From contig JARGFH010000016.1 in NCBI GenBank assembly GCA_029210695.1, positions 1 through 63,316 of the forward strand: DNA of 63,316 nucleotides, in the 5' to 3' direction. A program made the translations under genes and the position numbers. This document shows positions 49,362 through 57,872 of this stretch, one piece after another. The notes under the pieces are model-generated. The model worked only from the letters and a program-made list of their open reading frames with translations. It was not told the DNA's origin and did no database searches. The first letter of the stretch is position 1. Each line of letters begins with the position of its first letter. Source of the DNA: Acidimicrobiia bacterium. GTDB taxonomy: Bacteria > Actinomycetota > Acidimicrobiia > Spongiisociales > JAHEDJ01.

Positions 49362-50735
49362 ATGGTTCGACGCACGAGATTCCTGACCGTCTTGATGGTG
49401 ATGGCAATGGTGGTTGCTGCCTGCGGGAGCAGCGAAGACACGACCACGACGACCACGGCCGGCACCGCCACGGATACCACGGCCGGCACCGCCACGGATA
49501 CCACGGCCGGCACCGCTCCTTCGGAAGATCCGATCGTGTTCGCCGCCTCGTTGCCGCTTACCGGCGACTTCGCCATCCCGGGCAGCAAGCATGCCGACGG
49601 CTACAAGTACTGCGTTGAGGAAATCAATGCACGCGGCGGGCTTCTCGGACGAGAGGTCGAGCTGATCGTCGAGGACAATCGATCCGACCCAGAAATAGCC
49701 GTTTCGCAGGTGCAGCGTCACATCGACGTCGAGAACGCCGATGCGTTGCTCGGAACGTTCTCCAGCTTGCTCACCTTCCCAGCTTCAACCGTCGCTAATC
49801 AGGCCAACATGGTGTACCCGATCCCATCGGGTGGCGCTCTTCGAATCTGGGAGCGAGGATTCCAAAACATCTTCTACTTCCAGCAGAACGCCGCCGAGTT
49901 GATCGGCTACTCGCCGGTCTCGATGATCGAGTACTACACCGACCAGGGCATCATCGATCCGAAGCCCACTACCGTTGCCATCGTCCACGCCGATGACTTC
50001 TTCGCAGACGCGATTGTCAAGGGGCTGGTTGGTGGTGAGGTCGCCATTCCTGACTCGGATGTCGTTGTGCAGGTCGAAGGTTACCTGGAGCCGGCCGGCA
50101 TCGAGGCCGTATTCGTTGAGCAGTGGCCGGTTCCGTTCACCGATTGGCTGACTCTGGCCAACTCCATGAAGAACAGCGGAGCGGACATGGTGTTCGCAGC
50201 CACCGCGTCGCCGGACGAAGCCATTTCGCTCGTCGATGCTCTCAAGACGGTGCAGTACAACCCGCAGCTGATCTGGATGTCCCAGGGCGCGCAATCCGAG
50301 TTCATTGAGACTCTCGGAGATTCGGCCCAGGGCGTGACCATTCACGCTTCCTGGCACCCGCTCGCCAACTGGGAAGGGATCATCGGCGGAGAGACCTTCA
50401 CCAACCAGGACTTCATCGAAGGTTTCACCGCATCGTTTGGGCGAGCCCCGGACGAGGATGAGGCCATTCCGTTCGCGCTCTGCCAGGGCATCGAACAGGC
50501 CATCATCGGAGTCGGATCGACCGACAACGTCGCGATGGCTGAATGGATGCACGCCCGAACGGCGAGCGATCCGGTCCGAACCGTTCTCGGCGACTTCGTG
50601 TGGGACGAGCGCGGCCTGCCGGTTGACCGCTCACTGATCATGGTGCAGTGGCAGGGCGGCGACCTCAAGTTCGTCTTCCCGGTGGGTGAGTTCGAGGGCA
50701 CAGTTGATCTCATCTACCCGAAGCCGGCTTTCTAG
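49362..50735 (+). CDS. ABC transporter substrate-binding lipoprotein (LivK / HAAT type)
   Basis: A 457-residue protein with a lipobox VVAAC and a linker of three near-exact TTAGTATD-type repeats, encoded by 24-bp repeated units. A type-I periplasmic binding fold follows: IVFAASLPLTGDFAIPGSKHADGYK, GREVELIVEDNRSDPEIAVSQVQRHI and IPSGGALRIW. HAAT-family proteins bind amino acids but also aromatic or alicyclic acids, urea and others. The ligand here is unknown. GGAGGTAGCGC precedes the ATG. A strong hairpin separates it from the ATPase gene. Confidence 0.9.
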   Translation: MVRRTRFLTVLMVMAMVVAACGSSEDTTTTTTAGTATDTTAGTATDTTAGTAPSEDPIVFAASLPLTGDFAIPGSKHADGYKYCVEEINARGGLLGREVELIVEDNRSDPEIAVSQVQRHIDVENADALLGTFSSLLTFPASTVANQANMVYPIPSGGALRIWERGFQNIFYFQQNAAELIGYSPVSMIEYYTDQGIIDPKPTTVAIVHADDFFADAIVKGLVGGEVAIPDSDVVVQVEGYLEPAGIEAVFVEQWPVPFTDWLTLANSMKNSGADMVFAATASPDEAISLVDALKTVQYNPQLIWMSQGAQSEFIETLGDSAQGVTIHASWHPLANWEGIIGGETFTNQDFIEGFTASFGRAPDEDEAIPFALCQGIEQAIIGVGSTDNVAMAEWMHARTASDPVRTVLGDFVWDERGLPVDRSLIMVQWQGGDLKFVFPVGEFEGTVDLIYPKPAF

Positions 50736-50757
50736 GCCGGCATTGACAAATGACGCA

Positions 50758-50790
50758 GGATGGGGCATCGGCCCAGCCGGTGCCCCATCC
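50758..50790 (+). terminator. Hairpin between LIV-type binding-protein and ATPase genes
   Basis: A 15-bp stem GGATGGGGCATCGGC/GCCGGTGCCCCATCC with one wobble pair and a 3-base loop. No T run. Same position as the hairpin in the peptide-type operon. Confidence 0.78.
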
Positions 50791-50897
50791 CCAACTCTTC
50801 GAAGAGGCCATGGGGACCCATCTCTCGAGGAATCTGGAGGTTCACGCGTGAGCGCGTGTCAAGGCAAGACGAGTGTCGGAGGACATTCGTGGGTGTG

Positions 50898-51626
50898 ATG
50901 CTTCAAGCACGAGGTTTGGACAAGAGTTTCGGCGGCATTCGAGCCGTCAACGACTGCAGCTTCGACATTGAAGAAGGCACGATAACCTCCCTGATCGGAC
51001 CGAACGGCGCTGGCAAAACCACCACGTTCAACCTCATCAACAACGTCATCAAAGCTGATTCCGGCTCGGTGAAGTTCGAAGGCGCCAACATCACCAACAA
51101 GATGCCTCACAAGCTCACCCGGCTGGGCATTGGTCGGACGTTCCAGGTCACCAGAGCCCTCGATGACATGACGGTGCTCGAAAACATGGTCGTCGGGTCT
51201 TCGACCGACAATCTGCGGGGGATCATCGGTTCGCGGATGCTGGATTCCGAGATCGAACGAGCCCTCAGCCTGCTCGAATTCGTTGGGATTGAGCAATACG
51301 CCTACTCGCGAGCGGAGTTGCTGTCGTACGGACAGCGCAAACTGCTCGAATTCTCAGCAGTTCTCATGTCCAACCCGCGCCTCGTCATGCTGGACGAGCC
51401 GGCCGGAGGAGTGAATCCGGCTCTATTGGAGAGAATGGTGGACCGAGTCCGCCAATTGAACGGGCAGGGTCTGACCTTCTTCATTGTGGAGCACAACATG
51501 GACCTCGTCATGGATCTGAGCGACTCTGTGATCGTGATGGCCCATGGAGAGGTCCTGATCCATGGGACACCCGAAGAAGTGCAGAATGACGGCCGGGTGC
51601 TCGACGCCTATTTAGGGATGGCGTGA
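50898..51626 (+). CDS. ABC transporter ATPase, LivG type
   Basis: A 242-residue ATPase: LDKSFGGIRAVNDCSFDIEEG, Walker A GPNGAGKT, TRLGIGRTFQ (Q-loop), signature-like LLSYGQRKLLE, Walker B LVMLDEPAGGVNP and H-loop VEHNM. The LivG-specific region before the signature is present. The start is placed at ATG 50898 after GTCGGAGGA; GTG codons at 50889 and 50895 are alternatives. The LivF-type partner follows after one base. Confidence 0.9.
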   Translation: MLQARGLDKSFGGIRAVNDCSFDIEEGTITSLIGPNGAGKTTTFNLINNVIKADSGSVKFEGANITNKMPHKLTRLGIGRTFQVTRALDDMTVLENMVVGSSTDNLRGIIGSRMLDSEIERALSLLEFVGIEQYAYSRAELLSYGQRKLLEFSAVLMSNPRLVMLDEPAGGVNPALLERMVDRVRQLNGQGLTFFIVEHNMDLVMDLSDSVIVMAHGEVLIHGTPEEVQNDGRVLDAYLGMA

Positions 51627-51627
51627 C

Positions 51628-52368
51628 ATGCCACCCATTCTCGAGATCACGAACGTCGATGCCGGCTACGGAGCCGGACCGAACATCCTTCAGGGTCTGT
51701 CGCTCAAAGTCGAAGAAGCGAAGTCGTATTGCATCATCGGCCCAAACGGTGCCGGCAAATCAACGCTGCTCAAGGTGATCGCCGGTCTGCTTCCCCCGCG
51801 GTCGGGCGACGTCGTTTTTCGGGGCGAATCGCTGGCAAGGCGAAGGCCTGATCAAATTCTGGCCACCGGAGTGTGCTTCGTCCCCCAGGATCAGGCGCTA
51901 TTCCCCGAGATGACTGTGCGCGAGAACCTGATAATGGGCGGCTATCTGGTCAAAGACCGGGCTCTCATTCGACAGCGGATGAAGCGGGTGTTCGAGATGT
52001 TCTCTATTCTCGAGGAACGAGCGGGCCAGGACGCCGGCAAGCTCTCCGGCGGGCAGCAGCAGATGCTGGCAATGGGCCGAGCCCTCATGATCGACCCCAT
52101 CCTCCTGATGCTCGACGAACCTACTCTCGGGCTGGCACCCCAGGTGGTTGAGCAGATCTTCGCTCAAGTCAGAGAGTTGGAGAGCCTGGGAATCACCGTG
52201 GTGATCGTCGAGCAAAACGCCCAGCGCGGGCTCGAACTCGCCGATTGGGGTGTAGTTCTCGACCTGGGCATCGTCCGCTTCGAAGGCCCGGCAGAAGGGA
52301 TTCTCGAGGACCCCCGGATCCGAGAGCTATACCTCGGAAAAGCAGCGGGCGCCGGAGAAGCGAAATGA
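51628..52368 (+). CDS. ABC transporter ATPase, LivF type
   Basis: A 246-residue ATPase with Walker A GPNGAGKS, Q-loop FVPQDQALFPEMTVRENL, signature LSGGQQQMLAMG, Walker B LLMLDEPTLGLAP and H-loop VEQNA. All segments are standard. Its stop overlaps the LivH-type permease start (ATGA). Confidence 0.92.
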   Translation: MPPILEITNVDAGYGAGPNILQGLSLKVEEAKSYCIIGPNGAGKSTLLKVIAGLLPPRSGDVVFRGESLARRRPDQILATGVCFVPQDQALFPEMTVRENLIMGGYLVKDRALIRQRMKRVFEMFSILEERAGQDAGKLSGGQQQMLAMGRALMIDPILLMLDEPTLGLAPQVVEQIFAQVRELESLGITVVIVEQNAQRGLELADWGVVLDLGIVRFEGPAEGILEDPRIRELYLGKAAGAGEAK

Positions 52369-53264
52369 CGCATGTGATTCAGGTTGCGATCCTCGGGCTA
52401 CTGCTGGGCGGTGTCTACGCCCTCATGGCGGCCGGTCTGACTCTCGCCTTTGGCGTAATGCGGATCGTCAACCTCGCCCACGCCGTGTTCATCATCGGCG
52501 CCGCCTACATCTCATTCTTCGCCTGGGAGCAGCTCGGCATCGATCCACTTGTATCTGTTTTGTTCGTCATACCTGTGATGTTCCTATTCGGCGTAGCCGT
52601 CTATCAGGTCCTGTTCAGGAGGATCGAAGGAACGGCCAGATATACCGAAATGACCGTGTTACTCACCTTTGGTATTGCACTCACCATCGAAGGCCTCCTC
52701 GGGTTTGCCTTTACCGGTATCTATCGCAAAGCGAGCCCCGGGTACGCCACCGATTCGTTCATCGTCGACGGCTTGTTCTTGCCGGATGGTGACATCCTCT
52801 TCATCCCGAAGGGCCAGCTCTATGCATTGATGACGAGCCTCGTCTTGCTGATCGGGCTGTGGGCATTTCTGCGCTACAGCCAGACGGGCTATGCCATTCG
52901 CGCCACGATGCAGAACCGGGCCGCCGCCCAGATCGTTGGCGTAAACGTGCGCCGGGTGTCTGCGATCTCCTTTGGCTTGTCGGCCGCCCTCGGAGGAGGC
53001 TCCGGAGCCCTGATGAGCTACCTCTTCCCGTTCTTCCCCTTCCGTCATTGGCAATGGGTGGCGGTCCTGTTGGCGCTGGTTGTACTGGGTGGCATGGGGA
53101 GCATCAAGGGAGCCGTCATTGGAGCTCTGGGACTCGGCGTGGCCAGTTCATTCGTAGTTGATCAGATCGGTGCTACCTGGGGTCCGATGACCTTTTATCT
53201 GGCGCTGTTCCTGATTCTGCTCGTCCGGCCGCGCGGATTGTTCGGCAAGGAGTTGGCGGTATGA
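52365..53264 (+). CDS. ABC transporter permease, LivH type
   Basis: A 299-residue permease: LGGVYALMAAGLTLAFGVMRIVNLAHAVF at the N-terminus, the EAA-like cytoplasmic loop around IRATMQNRAAAQIVGVNVRRVSAISFGLSAAL, and VVLGGMGSIKGAVIGAL. About eight helices. The ATG overlaps the LivF-type stop, and its own stop overlaps the LivM-type start. Confidence 0.92.
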   Translation: MTHVIQVAILGLLLGGVYALMAAGLTLAFGVMRIVNLAHAVFIIGAAYISFFAWEQLGIDPLVSVLFVIPVMFLFGVAVYQVLFRRIEGTARYTEMTVLLTFGIALTIEGLLGFAFTGIYRKASPGYATDSFIVDGLFLPDGDILFIPKGQLYALMTSLVLLIGLWAFLRYSQTGYAIRATMQNRAAAQIVGVNVRRVSAISFGLSAALGGGSGALMSYLFPFFPFRHWQWVAVLLALVVLGGMGSIKGAVIGALGLGVASSFVVDQIGATWGPMTFYLALFLILLVRPRGLFGKELAV

Positions 53265-54298
53265 TCGAAGACCGGGCTGCAGCAAGTCCAGAAGACCCAG
53301 TTCCCGAGCCCGGGAGAGTTCAGCCCCCGCCGGGTCCGGCCCGCTATCGCTGGTACGTGTTGGCGGGGCTGCTCATCGCCCTGTTCGCCTTGCCGTTGTT
53401 CCGCCCGATGATCAGCTCTTACAGCTACATCATGACACTTGGCGCGTTGGTCTTCATGTGGGTGGCAATGGCGTCGAGTTGGAACATACTCGGCGGGTTC
53501 GCCGGATACATCTCTCTGGGCCACAGCGTGTTCATGGGCGTGGGCGGCTACGTAGCCGGCGTCTTGCTCTACTACCACAACATCAGCCCGTTCCTGACTG
53601 CAGCCCTCGGAGGTCTGACGGCAGTGGCGCTCGGCTTCCTTGCCGGATTCATCACCTTGAGGACCCGTGGCCCGGCCTTCATCATCTCTACCATCGCGCT
53701 GTTGTTCATGTTCCTTCTCTTGTTTGACAACATCGAATACCTGGGCGGCACAGCCGGCCTCCCTCTGCCCTCTCCGCCCTTCTCTCAGGAATGGCTGCGC
53801 ACCCCGTTCTACTATGCGATGCTCGTAGCCGCGATGGGGTCGGTGTGGCTGTCCTATCGAGTGGCGCACTCGAAGTTCGGCATGGGTCTGCGGGCGATCG
53901 CCGAGGACGAGGTCAAAGCCGAGGTCGCCGGGGTTCCCACCCGTAGCTACAAGATCTCAGCGTTCGCCATCAGCGCGTTCTGGGTAGGAGTCGTCGGGGC
54001 GATCTATGGATACTCGATCGCATTCGTGCGGCCGACCGTGTTCTTCACGGTGGCGATCTCAGCGCAGATGGTTCTGATGGCCATCATTGGCGGAAAGGGC
54101 ACGATCGCCGGGCCTGTGGTCGGTGCGGTCCTCATCTACGCCATCAATGAGCTCTCGCTCATTGTCTTCGGAGCCACTGAGCTCAATATCGTAATTCAAG
54201 GTGGCCTGCTGGTGGCCGTCTTGTTGTTCTTCCCGCTCGGCATCGTGGGAACGCTTCGCAAGAGGAGCTGGCTACCGGCATTTCTCGACTGGGATTGA
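53261..54298 (+). CDS. ABC transporter permease, LivM type
   Basis: A 345-residue permease with a hydrophilic ~35-residue N-terminus, then ASSWNILGGFAGYISLGHSVFMGVGGYVA (the family N-[IL]-x-G-x-x-G-x-[IL]-S-x-G-H region), the loop LRAIAEDEVKAEVAGVPTRSYKISAF, and IIGGKGTIAGPVVGAVL. It completes the five-gene importer. It ends 24 bases from the converging KDG kinase gene. Confidence 0.92.
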   Translation: MIEDRAAASPEDPVPEPGRVQPPPGPARYRWYVLAGLLIALFALPLFRPMISSYSYIMTLGALVFMWVAMASSWNILGGFAGYISLGHSVFMGVGGYVAGVLLYYHNISPFLTAALGGLTAVALGFLAGFITLRTRGPAFIISTIALLFMFLLLFDNIEYLGGTAGLPLPSPPFSQEWLRTPFYYAMLVAAMGSVWLSYRVAHSKFGMGLRAIAEDEVKAEVAGVPTRSYKISAFAISAFWVGVVGAIYGYSIAFVRPTVFFTVAISAQMVLMAIIGGKGTIAGPVVGAVLIYAINELSLIVFGATELNIVIQGGLLVAVLLFFPLGIVGTLRKRSWLPAFLDWD

Positions 54299-54322
54299 TG
54301 GTTCCGGCCGGGATTCAATCGG

Positions 54323-55423
54323 TCAACGGATCACCCGTGCCCCGGAGGCCCCAATAGCTCGTTCGACTTCAGCCAGGGTGACCATCGACGTGTCTCCCGG
54401 GGTCGTCATTGCGAGGGCTCCGTGGGTGGCTCCGTAGTCGACCGCTTCCGCAGGAGTCTTGCCGGCCAGAAACGCGAACGCCATGCCGGACGCAAACCCG
54501 TCACCCCCGCCGACCCGGTCGTAGATCTCCAGGTTCTCGCGTTGACGTGCGACATGAAGCTCGCCATCGGCGTAGAGCACTGCGGACCAGTCGTTGAGCG
54601 TGGCGGTCTTGGCATTGCGCAGAGTGGTGGCGACCACCTTGAAGTTGGGGTATTGGTCAACCACCGACGCAATCATCCGACCGAAGGCAGTGGGGTCGAG
54701 TTTTGAAAGTGATCCGTCGACGCCCTCAACGGCGAATCCGAGCGAGGCGGTGAAGTCCTCCTCGTTGCCAATCATCACGTCGACCATCGGAGCGATGGCT
54801 CGATTGACCTCGATGGCCCGGTCGCTTCCGCCGTGTGACTCCCACAACGAAGGCCGGTAGTTGAGATCGTACGAAACCACCGTCCCATGTTGCTTGGCCG
54901 CCGTGATCGCCTCGATGACAACTTCGGGGGTCGAGGCAGACAACGCCGCGAAGATCCCGCCGGTGTGAAACCACCGCACCCCTTCCTGACCGAACAGCCG
55001 GTTCCAGTCGATATCCCCCGGTTGCAGTTGTGAGGCGGCGGTGTGCCCGCGATCCGAGGTCCCGAGGGCAGGCCTGATCCCATAACCCCTTTCGGTGAAG
55101 TTGAGACCAACCCGTGACGTACGACCGAGCCCGTCGTAGGGCACCCATTTCAGATGCGAAACGTCCACTCCGCCGGTGAGGATGAGATCCTCCACCAGAT
55201 GCCCGACCTCGTTGTCCACCAGGGCGCTGACCAGAGCAGTGCGGAGGCCAAAGCACTTGCGCAACGCGCGCGCCACGTTGTACTCGCCTCCCCCTTCCCA
55301 GACGCTGAACGACCGGGCGGTCCGCACCCTTCCCGAACCAGGGTCGAATCGCAACATGACCTCACCGAGCGCGGCGGCATCCCAGCGGCACTCATCCCGA
55401 CCTTTCAACTCCAGTGCTGGCAT
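54323..55423 (-). CDS. kdgK: 2-keto-3-deoxygluconate kinase (PfkB/ribokinase family)
   Basis: A 366-residue PfkB sugar kinase. GGGEYNVARALRKCFGLRTALVSAL is the N-terminal substrate motif and DLNYRPSLW the mid motif typical of KDG kinases. DRVGGGDGFASGMAFAFL is the catalytic DTxGAGD-like motif, with Val-Gly for Thr-Gly-Ala. KDPG aldolase follows immediately, so phosphorylation of KDG to KDPG is the likely step. AGGAGAGAA precedes the ATG. It is the last gene of the long minus-strand run beginning near 60.2 kb, or an operon with kdgA. Confidence 0.85.
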   Translation of the reverse strand: MPALELKGRDECRWDAAALGEVMLRFDPGSGRVRTARSFSVWEGGGEYNVARALRKCFGLRTALVSALVDNEVGHLVEDLILTGGVDVSHLKWVPYDGLGRTSRVGLNFTERGYGIRPALGTSDRGHTAASQLQPGDIDWNRLFGQEGVRWFHTGGIFAALSASTPEVVIEAITAAKQHGTVVSYDLNYRPSLWESHGGSDRAIEVNRAIAPMVDVMIGNEEDFTASLGFAVEGVDGSLSKLDPTAFGRMIASVVDQYPNFKVVATTLRNAKTATLNDWSAVLYADGELHVARQRENLEIYDRVGGGDGFASGMAFAFLAGKTPAEAVDYGATHGALAMTTPGDTSMVTLAEVERAIGASGARVIR

Positions 55424-55467
55424 GGGTTCTCTCCTACTCCCGGTGGCCCCAATTCTCCCGATCCGGT

Positions 55468-56136
55468 CTAACGGAGACTCGAAATCGTTGCGATGACATC
55501 GGTGGTTCGCTGTTCAAGAGCGCTCCAATCGCCTGCCTCAACGAGGTCCTTGCTGACCAGTTTGGAGCCTATGCCTACACACGGGACCCCCGCACCGAAC
55601 CACGCGGCTAGTGACTCTTCCGTGACGTCGACGCCGCCCGTGGGCATGAGGAGAGCCCATGGACAAGGTGCGAGGACCGCCTTGACGAAAGCGGGGCCTC
55701 CCACCAAGCCGCCGGGGAATATCTTCACGATTTCACAACCGAGTTCGTGAGCGAGGGCGATTTCGGTCGGCGATGCGCACCCCGGTGAGTAGGCAACCTT
55801 CCGCCGGTTGCACACCTCCGCCACGCGACGGTCGAGGATCGGGCCAACCACGAAGCTGGCCCCAAGGTTGACGTACATTCCGGCGGTCACGTCATCGACC
55901 ACCGAACCAACGCCGAGGATGACCTGCGGATGCTGCTCGGCGCAATGTCGCTCCAGCTCAGAGAACACTTCGAAAGCGTGATCGCCCCGATTCGTGAACT
56001 CGATAAGCCGGGCACCACCGCGGCTCAATGCGTCGACGATCGACCGAGCCGTGTCGATGTCTCCGTGGTTGAATACGGGTACTAGCCCAACCTCGATCAT
56101 CGTGTTGAGCACCGTGAGCCTCGAGAATCTCGCCAT
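55468..56136 (-). CDS. kdgA: KDPG/KHG aldolase
   Basis: A 222-residue class I aldolase barrel. LIEFTNRG holds the catalytic Glu and CEIVKIFPGGLVGG holds the Schiff-base Lys; PGCASPTEI and LLMPTGGVDV complete the site. It splits 2-keto-3-deoxy-6-phosphogluconate to pyruvate and glyceraldehyde 3-phosphate. The start at 56136 (MARFSR) has GGAG at the right distance; the ATG five codons earlier is less well placed. With the kinase it forms the exit to central metabolism. Confidence 0.9.
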   Translation of the reverse strand: MARFSRLTVLNTMIEVGLVPVFNHGDIDTARSIVDALSRGGARLIEFTNRGDHAFEVFSELERHCAEQHPQVILGVGSVVDDVTAGMYVNLGASFVVGPILDRRVAEVCNRRKVAYSPGCASPTEIALAHELGCEIVKIFPGGLVGGPAFVKAVLAPCPWALLMPTGGVDVTEESLAAWFGAGVPCVGIGSKLVSKDLVEAGDWSALEQRTTDVIATISSLR

Positions 56137-56247
56137 CTTGTCTCCGACCATCCTGATTGATGAATGCCCACCCCGGGCGGGACACGCTGACCTTAGCGAG
56201 GTGGGCTAGATCAAATCCAACACCGAAACGCTCTCTGCTGCCTTCAA

Positions 56248-57099
56248 CTATGCCGGTTGCGAGAGGGGTCCGGAGGTCAGGGCCGCGCGCATAATCGGAC
56301 CAGAGCCCGACACCCCGGTCCAGCGCGCAAAGGCTATCTCGGCCTGAGCAACGAGCATCCCCAATCCGTTGGAGGCCGACAACCCACGAGCCCGGGCCCG
56401 GCGCAGCAGTTCAGATTCCGGCGGGTTGTAGACGAGATCGAACACCACTGCCGCACCGGGGAGTGCCGCCACGTCGAAGGCAACTCCGGGTTCGATCATC
56501 CCGACCGTTGTCGCGTGCACTGCCAGATCTACCTGACCGAGTGCGTCCTCGAATTCGCCGCCGATACCTACAGCTTGCACCGTGTCCCCGTAGGCTGCGG
56601 CGAGGTCGGTGGCTCTCGAAGCGACGAGATCGCAGATGACCACCGAGTCGATACCCGCCGTCACCAACGCATTTACCACTGCCCTGGCCGCACCCCCAGC
56701 ACCGGCCACTGCCGCCCGGAGACCTGAGAACTGAATCTCGAGGGCCGACTCGGCCGCTTGCTGGAAACCAGGGGCGTCGGTATTGAACCCAACCAAAGTG
56801 CCGTCTTCTCGACGGAGGACGCTGTTGACGGCGCCAATCTGCCGGGCGCCTTCCTCGATCGTGTCGAGGTGTTCCATCACCAACCGCTTGTAGGGAGCGG
56901 TTACCTGAAACCCGAACCAGGCGTCGCCGCGTGTCTCTTCGACGAAGCCCGGCACTTCACCGGGCTCTATTTCGCGCAGCTCATACCTGGCATCGATTGA
57001 ATAATGCTGGAAAGCCGCGTTGTGCATGATCTCGGAGTGGCGCCGTTTGAGTGGATGTCCGATCAGAGCAACTAACCGTGTCACGCGATCACTCCTCAT
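56248..57099 (-). CDS. Shikimate-dehydrogenase-like protein (AroE family, non-canonical)
   Basis: A 283-residue AroE fold: IGHPLKRRHSEIMHNAAF, QVTAPYK (catalytic Lys), IGAVNSVL, GFNTDAPGF (Asp), AGAGGAARAVVNAL (NAD(P) motif) and NGLGMLVAQAEIAF. The usual SxS pair that binds the shikimate carboxylate (HSxSP) is HSEIM here, so one Ser is lost, and the NVTxPxK box reads QVTAPYK. Its place in a CoA-type degradative operon argues for a catabolic role on a quinate/shikimate-like or related cyclic acid rather than aromatic biosynthesis. The start overlaps the enoyl-CoA hydratase stop. Confidence 0.82.
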   Translation of the reverse strand: MRSDRVTRLVALIGHPLKRRHSEIMHNAAFQHYSIDARYELREIEPGEVPGFVEETRGDAWFGFQVTAPYKRLVMEHLDTIEEGARQIGAVNSVLRREDGTLVGFNTDAPGFQQAAESALEIQFSGLRAAVAGAGGAARAVVNALVTAGIDSVVICDLVASRATDLAAAYGDTVQAVGIGGEFEDALGQVDLAVHATTVGMIEPGVAFDVAALPGAAVVFDLVYNPPESELLRRARARGLSASNGLGMLVAQAEIAFARWTGVSGSGPIMRAALTSGPLSQPA

Positions 57100-57872
57100 C
57101 GGTTCCTGAACTCGGCCGGCCGCTTCTCGATGAACGCGGCCGCCCCTTCCAACATATCCTCGGAGGAGAAGACCCGTTCACTGGCCGCCAGTTCTATCGC
57201 CTGACCCTCAGCAAGTGATCCGTCGAGGGTGGTATTGAGCGCTGCCTTGGCTTCGCGGACTGCCACCGGGCCGCGGGCAGCCATCGTCTCGGCGAGTTCT
57301 CGTGCAACGGCTTCGGCTTGACCGTCCGGCACCACCCGATTGACCAACCCGAACTCGAGCGCAGTATCGGCGTCGATAATTTCACCGAGCAGGATCAGTT
57401 CCTTGGCGCGCGCCAATCCGATGAGTCGCGGTAGTCGCTGGGTCCCGCCGGAGCCCGGCATCACCCCAAGCCTGACCTCCGGCATGCCGAGAAGTGCCGC
57501 TCTCGAGGCCACCCGCAGATCACAGCACAGAGCCAGCTCGAGTCCGCCCCCAAGCGCATTGCCTTCGATAGCTGCGACCGTTGGCACCGGCAGATCGGCC
57601 AGTTGGTTGTAGACGGCGTTCTCCTCGATCAACTTCCCTTCGCCGACACGACCCTGGAGCGACGGGAACTCCTTCACGTCGGAACCAGCCGAGAAGGCTC
57701 GATCACCGGTGCCGGCCAGTACAACTGCCCGGACTTTGCCGTCGGCTGCGATGCGGTGCAGGGCGTCGCTGAGTGCCGCAGTGACTTCCTTGGAAACGAG
57801 GTTGAGCGGTGGGTTGTTCAACCAGATGGTGCCAATGACCCCGGGCTCAACGACGATCAGATCTTCGGTCAC
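57096..57872 (-). CDS. Enoyl-CoA hydratase/isomerase family protein
   Basis: A 258-residue crotonase-fold protein: AFSAGSDVKEF and IEGNALGGGLELALCCDLRVAS form the oxyanion hole, MPEVRLGVMPGSGGTQRLPRLIG the second-Glu region, and KRPAEFRNR the C-terminal pattern. The catalytic-acid positions include Glu in MPEVRLG; the first Glu position (GGLELAL) differs slightly from rat hydratase. The GTG start overlaps the CoA-transferase stop, and the stop overlaps the AroE-like start. Confidence 0.88.
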   Translation of the reverse strand: MTEDLIVVEPGVIGTIWLNNPPLNLVSKEVTAALSDALHRIAADGKVRAVVLAGTGDRAFSAGSDVKEFPSLQGRVGEGKLIEENAVYNQLADLPVPTVAAIEGNALGGGLELALCCDLRVASRAALLGMPEVRLGVMPGSGGTQRLPRLIGLARAKELILLGEIIDADTALEFGLVNRVVPDGQAEAVARELAETMAARGPVAVREAKAALNTTLDGSLAEGQAIELAASERVFSSEDMLEGAAAFIEKRPAEFRNR

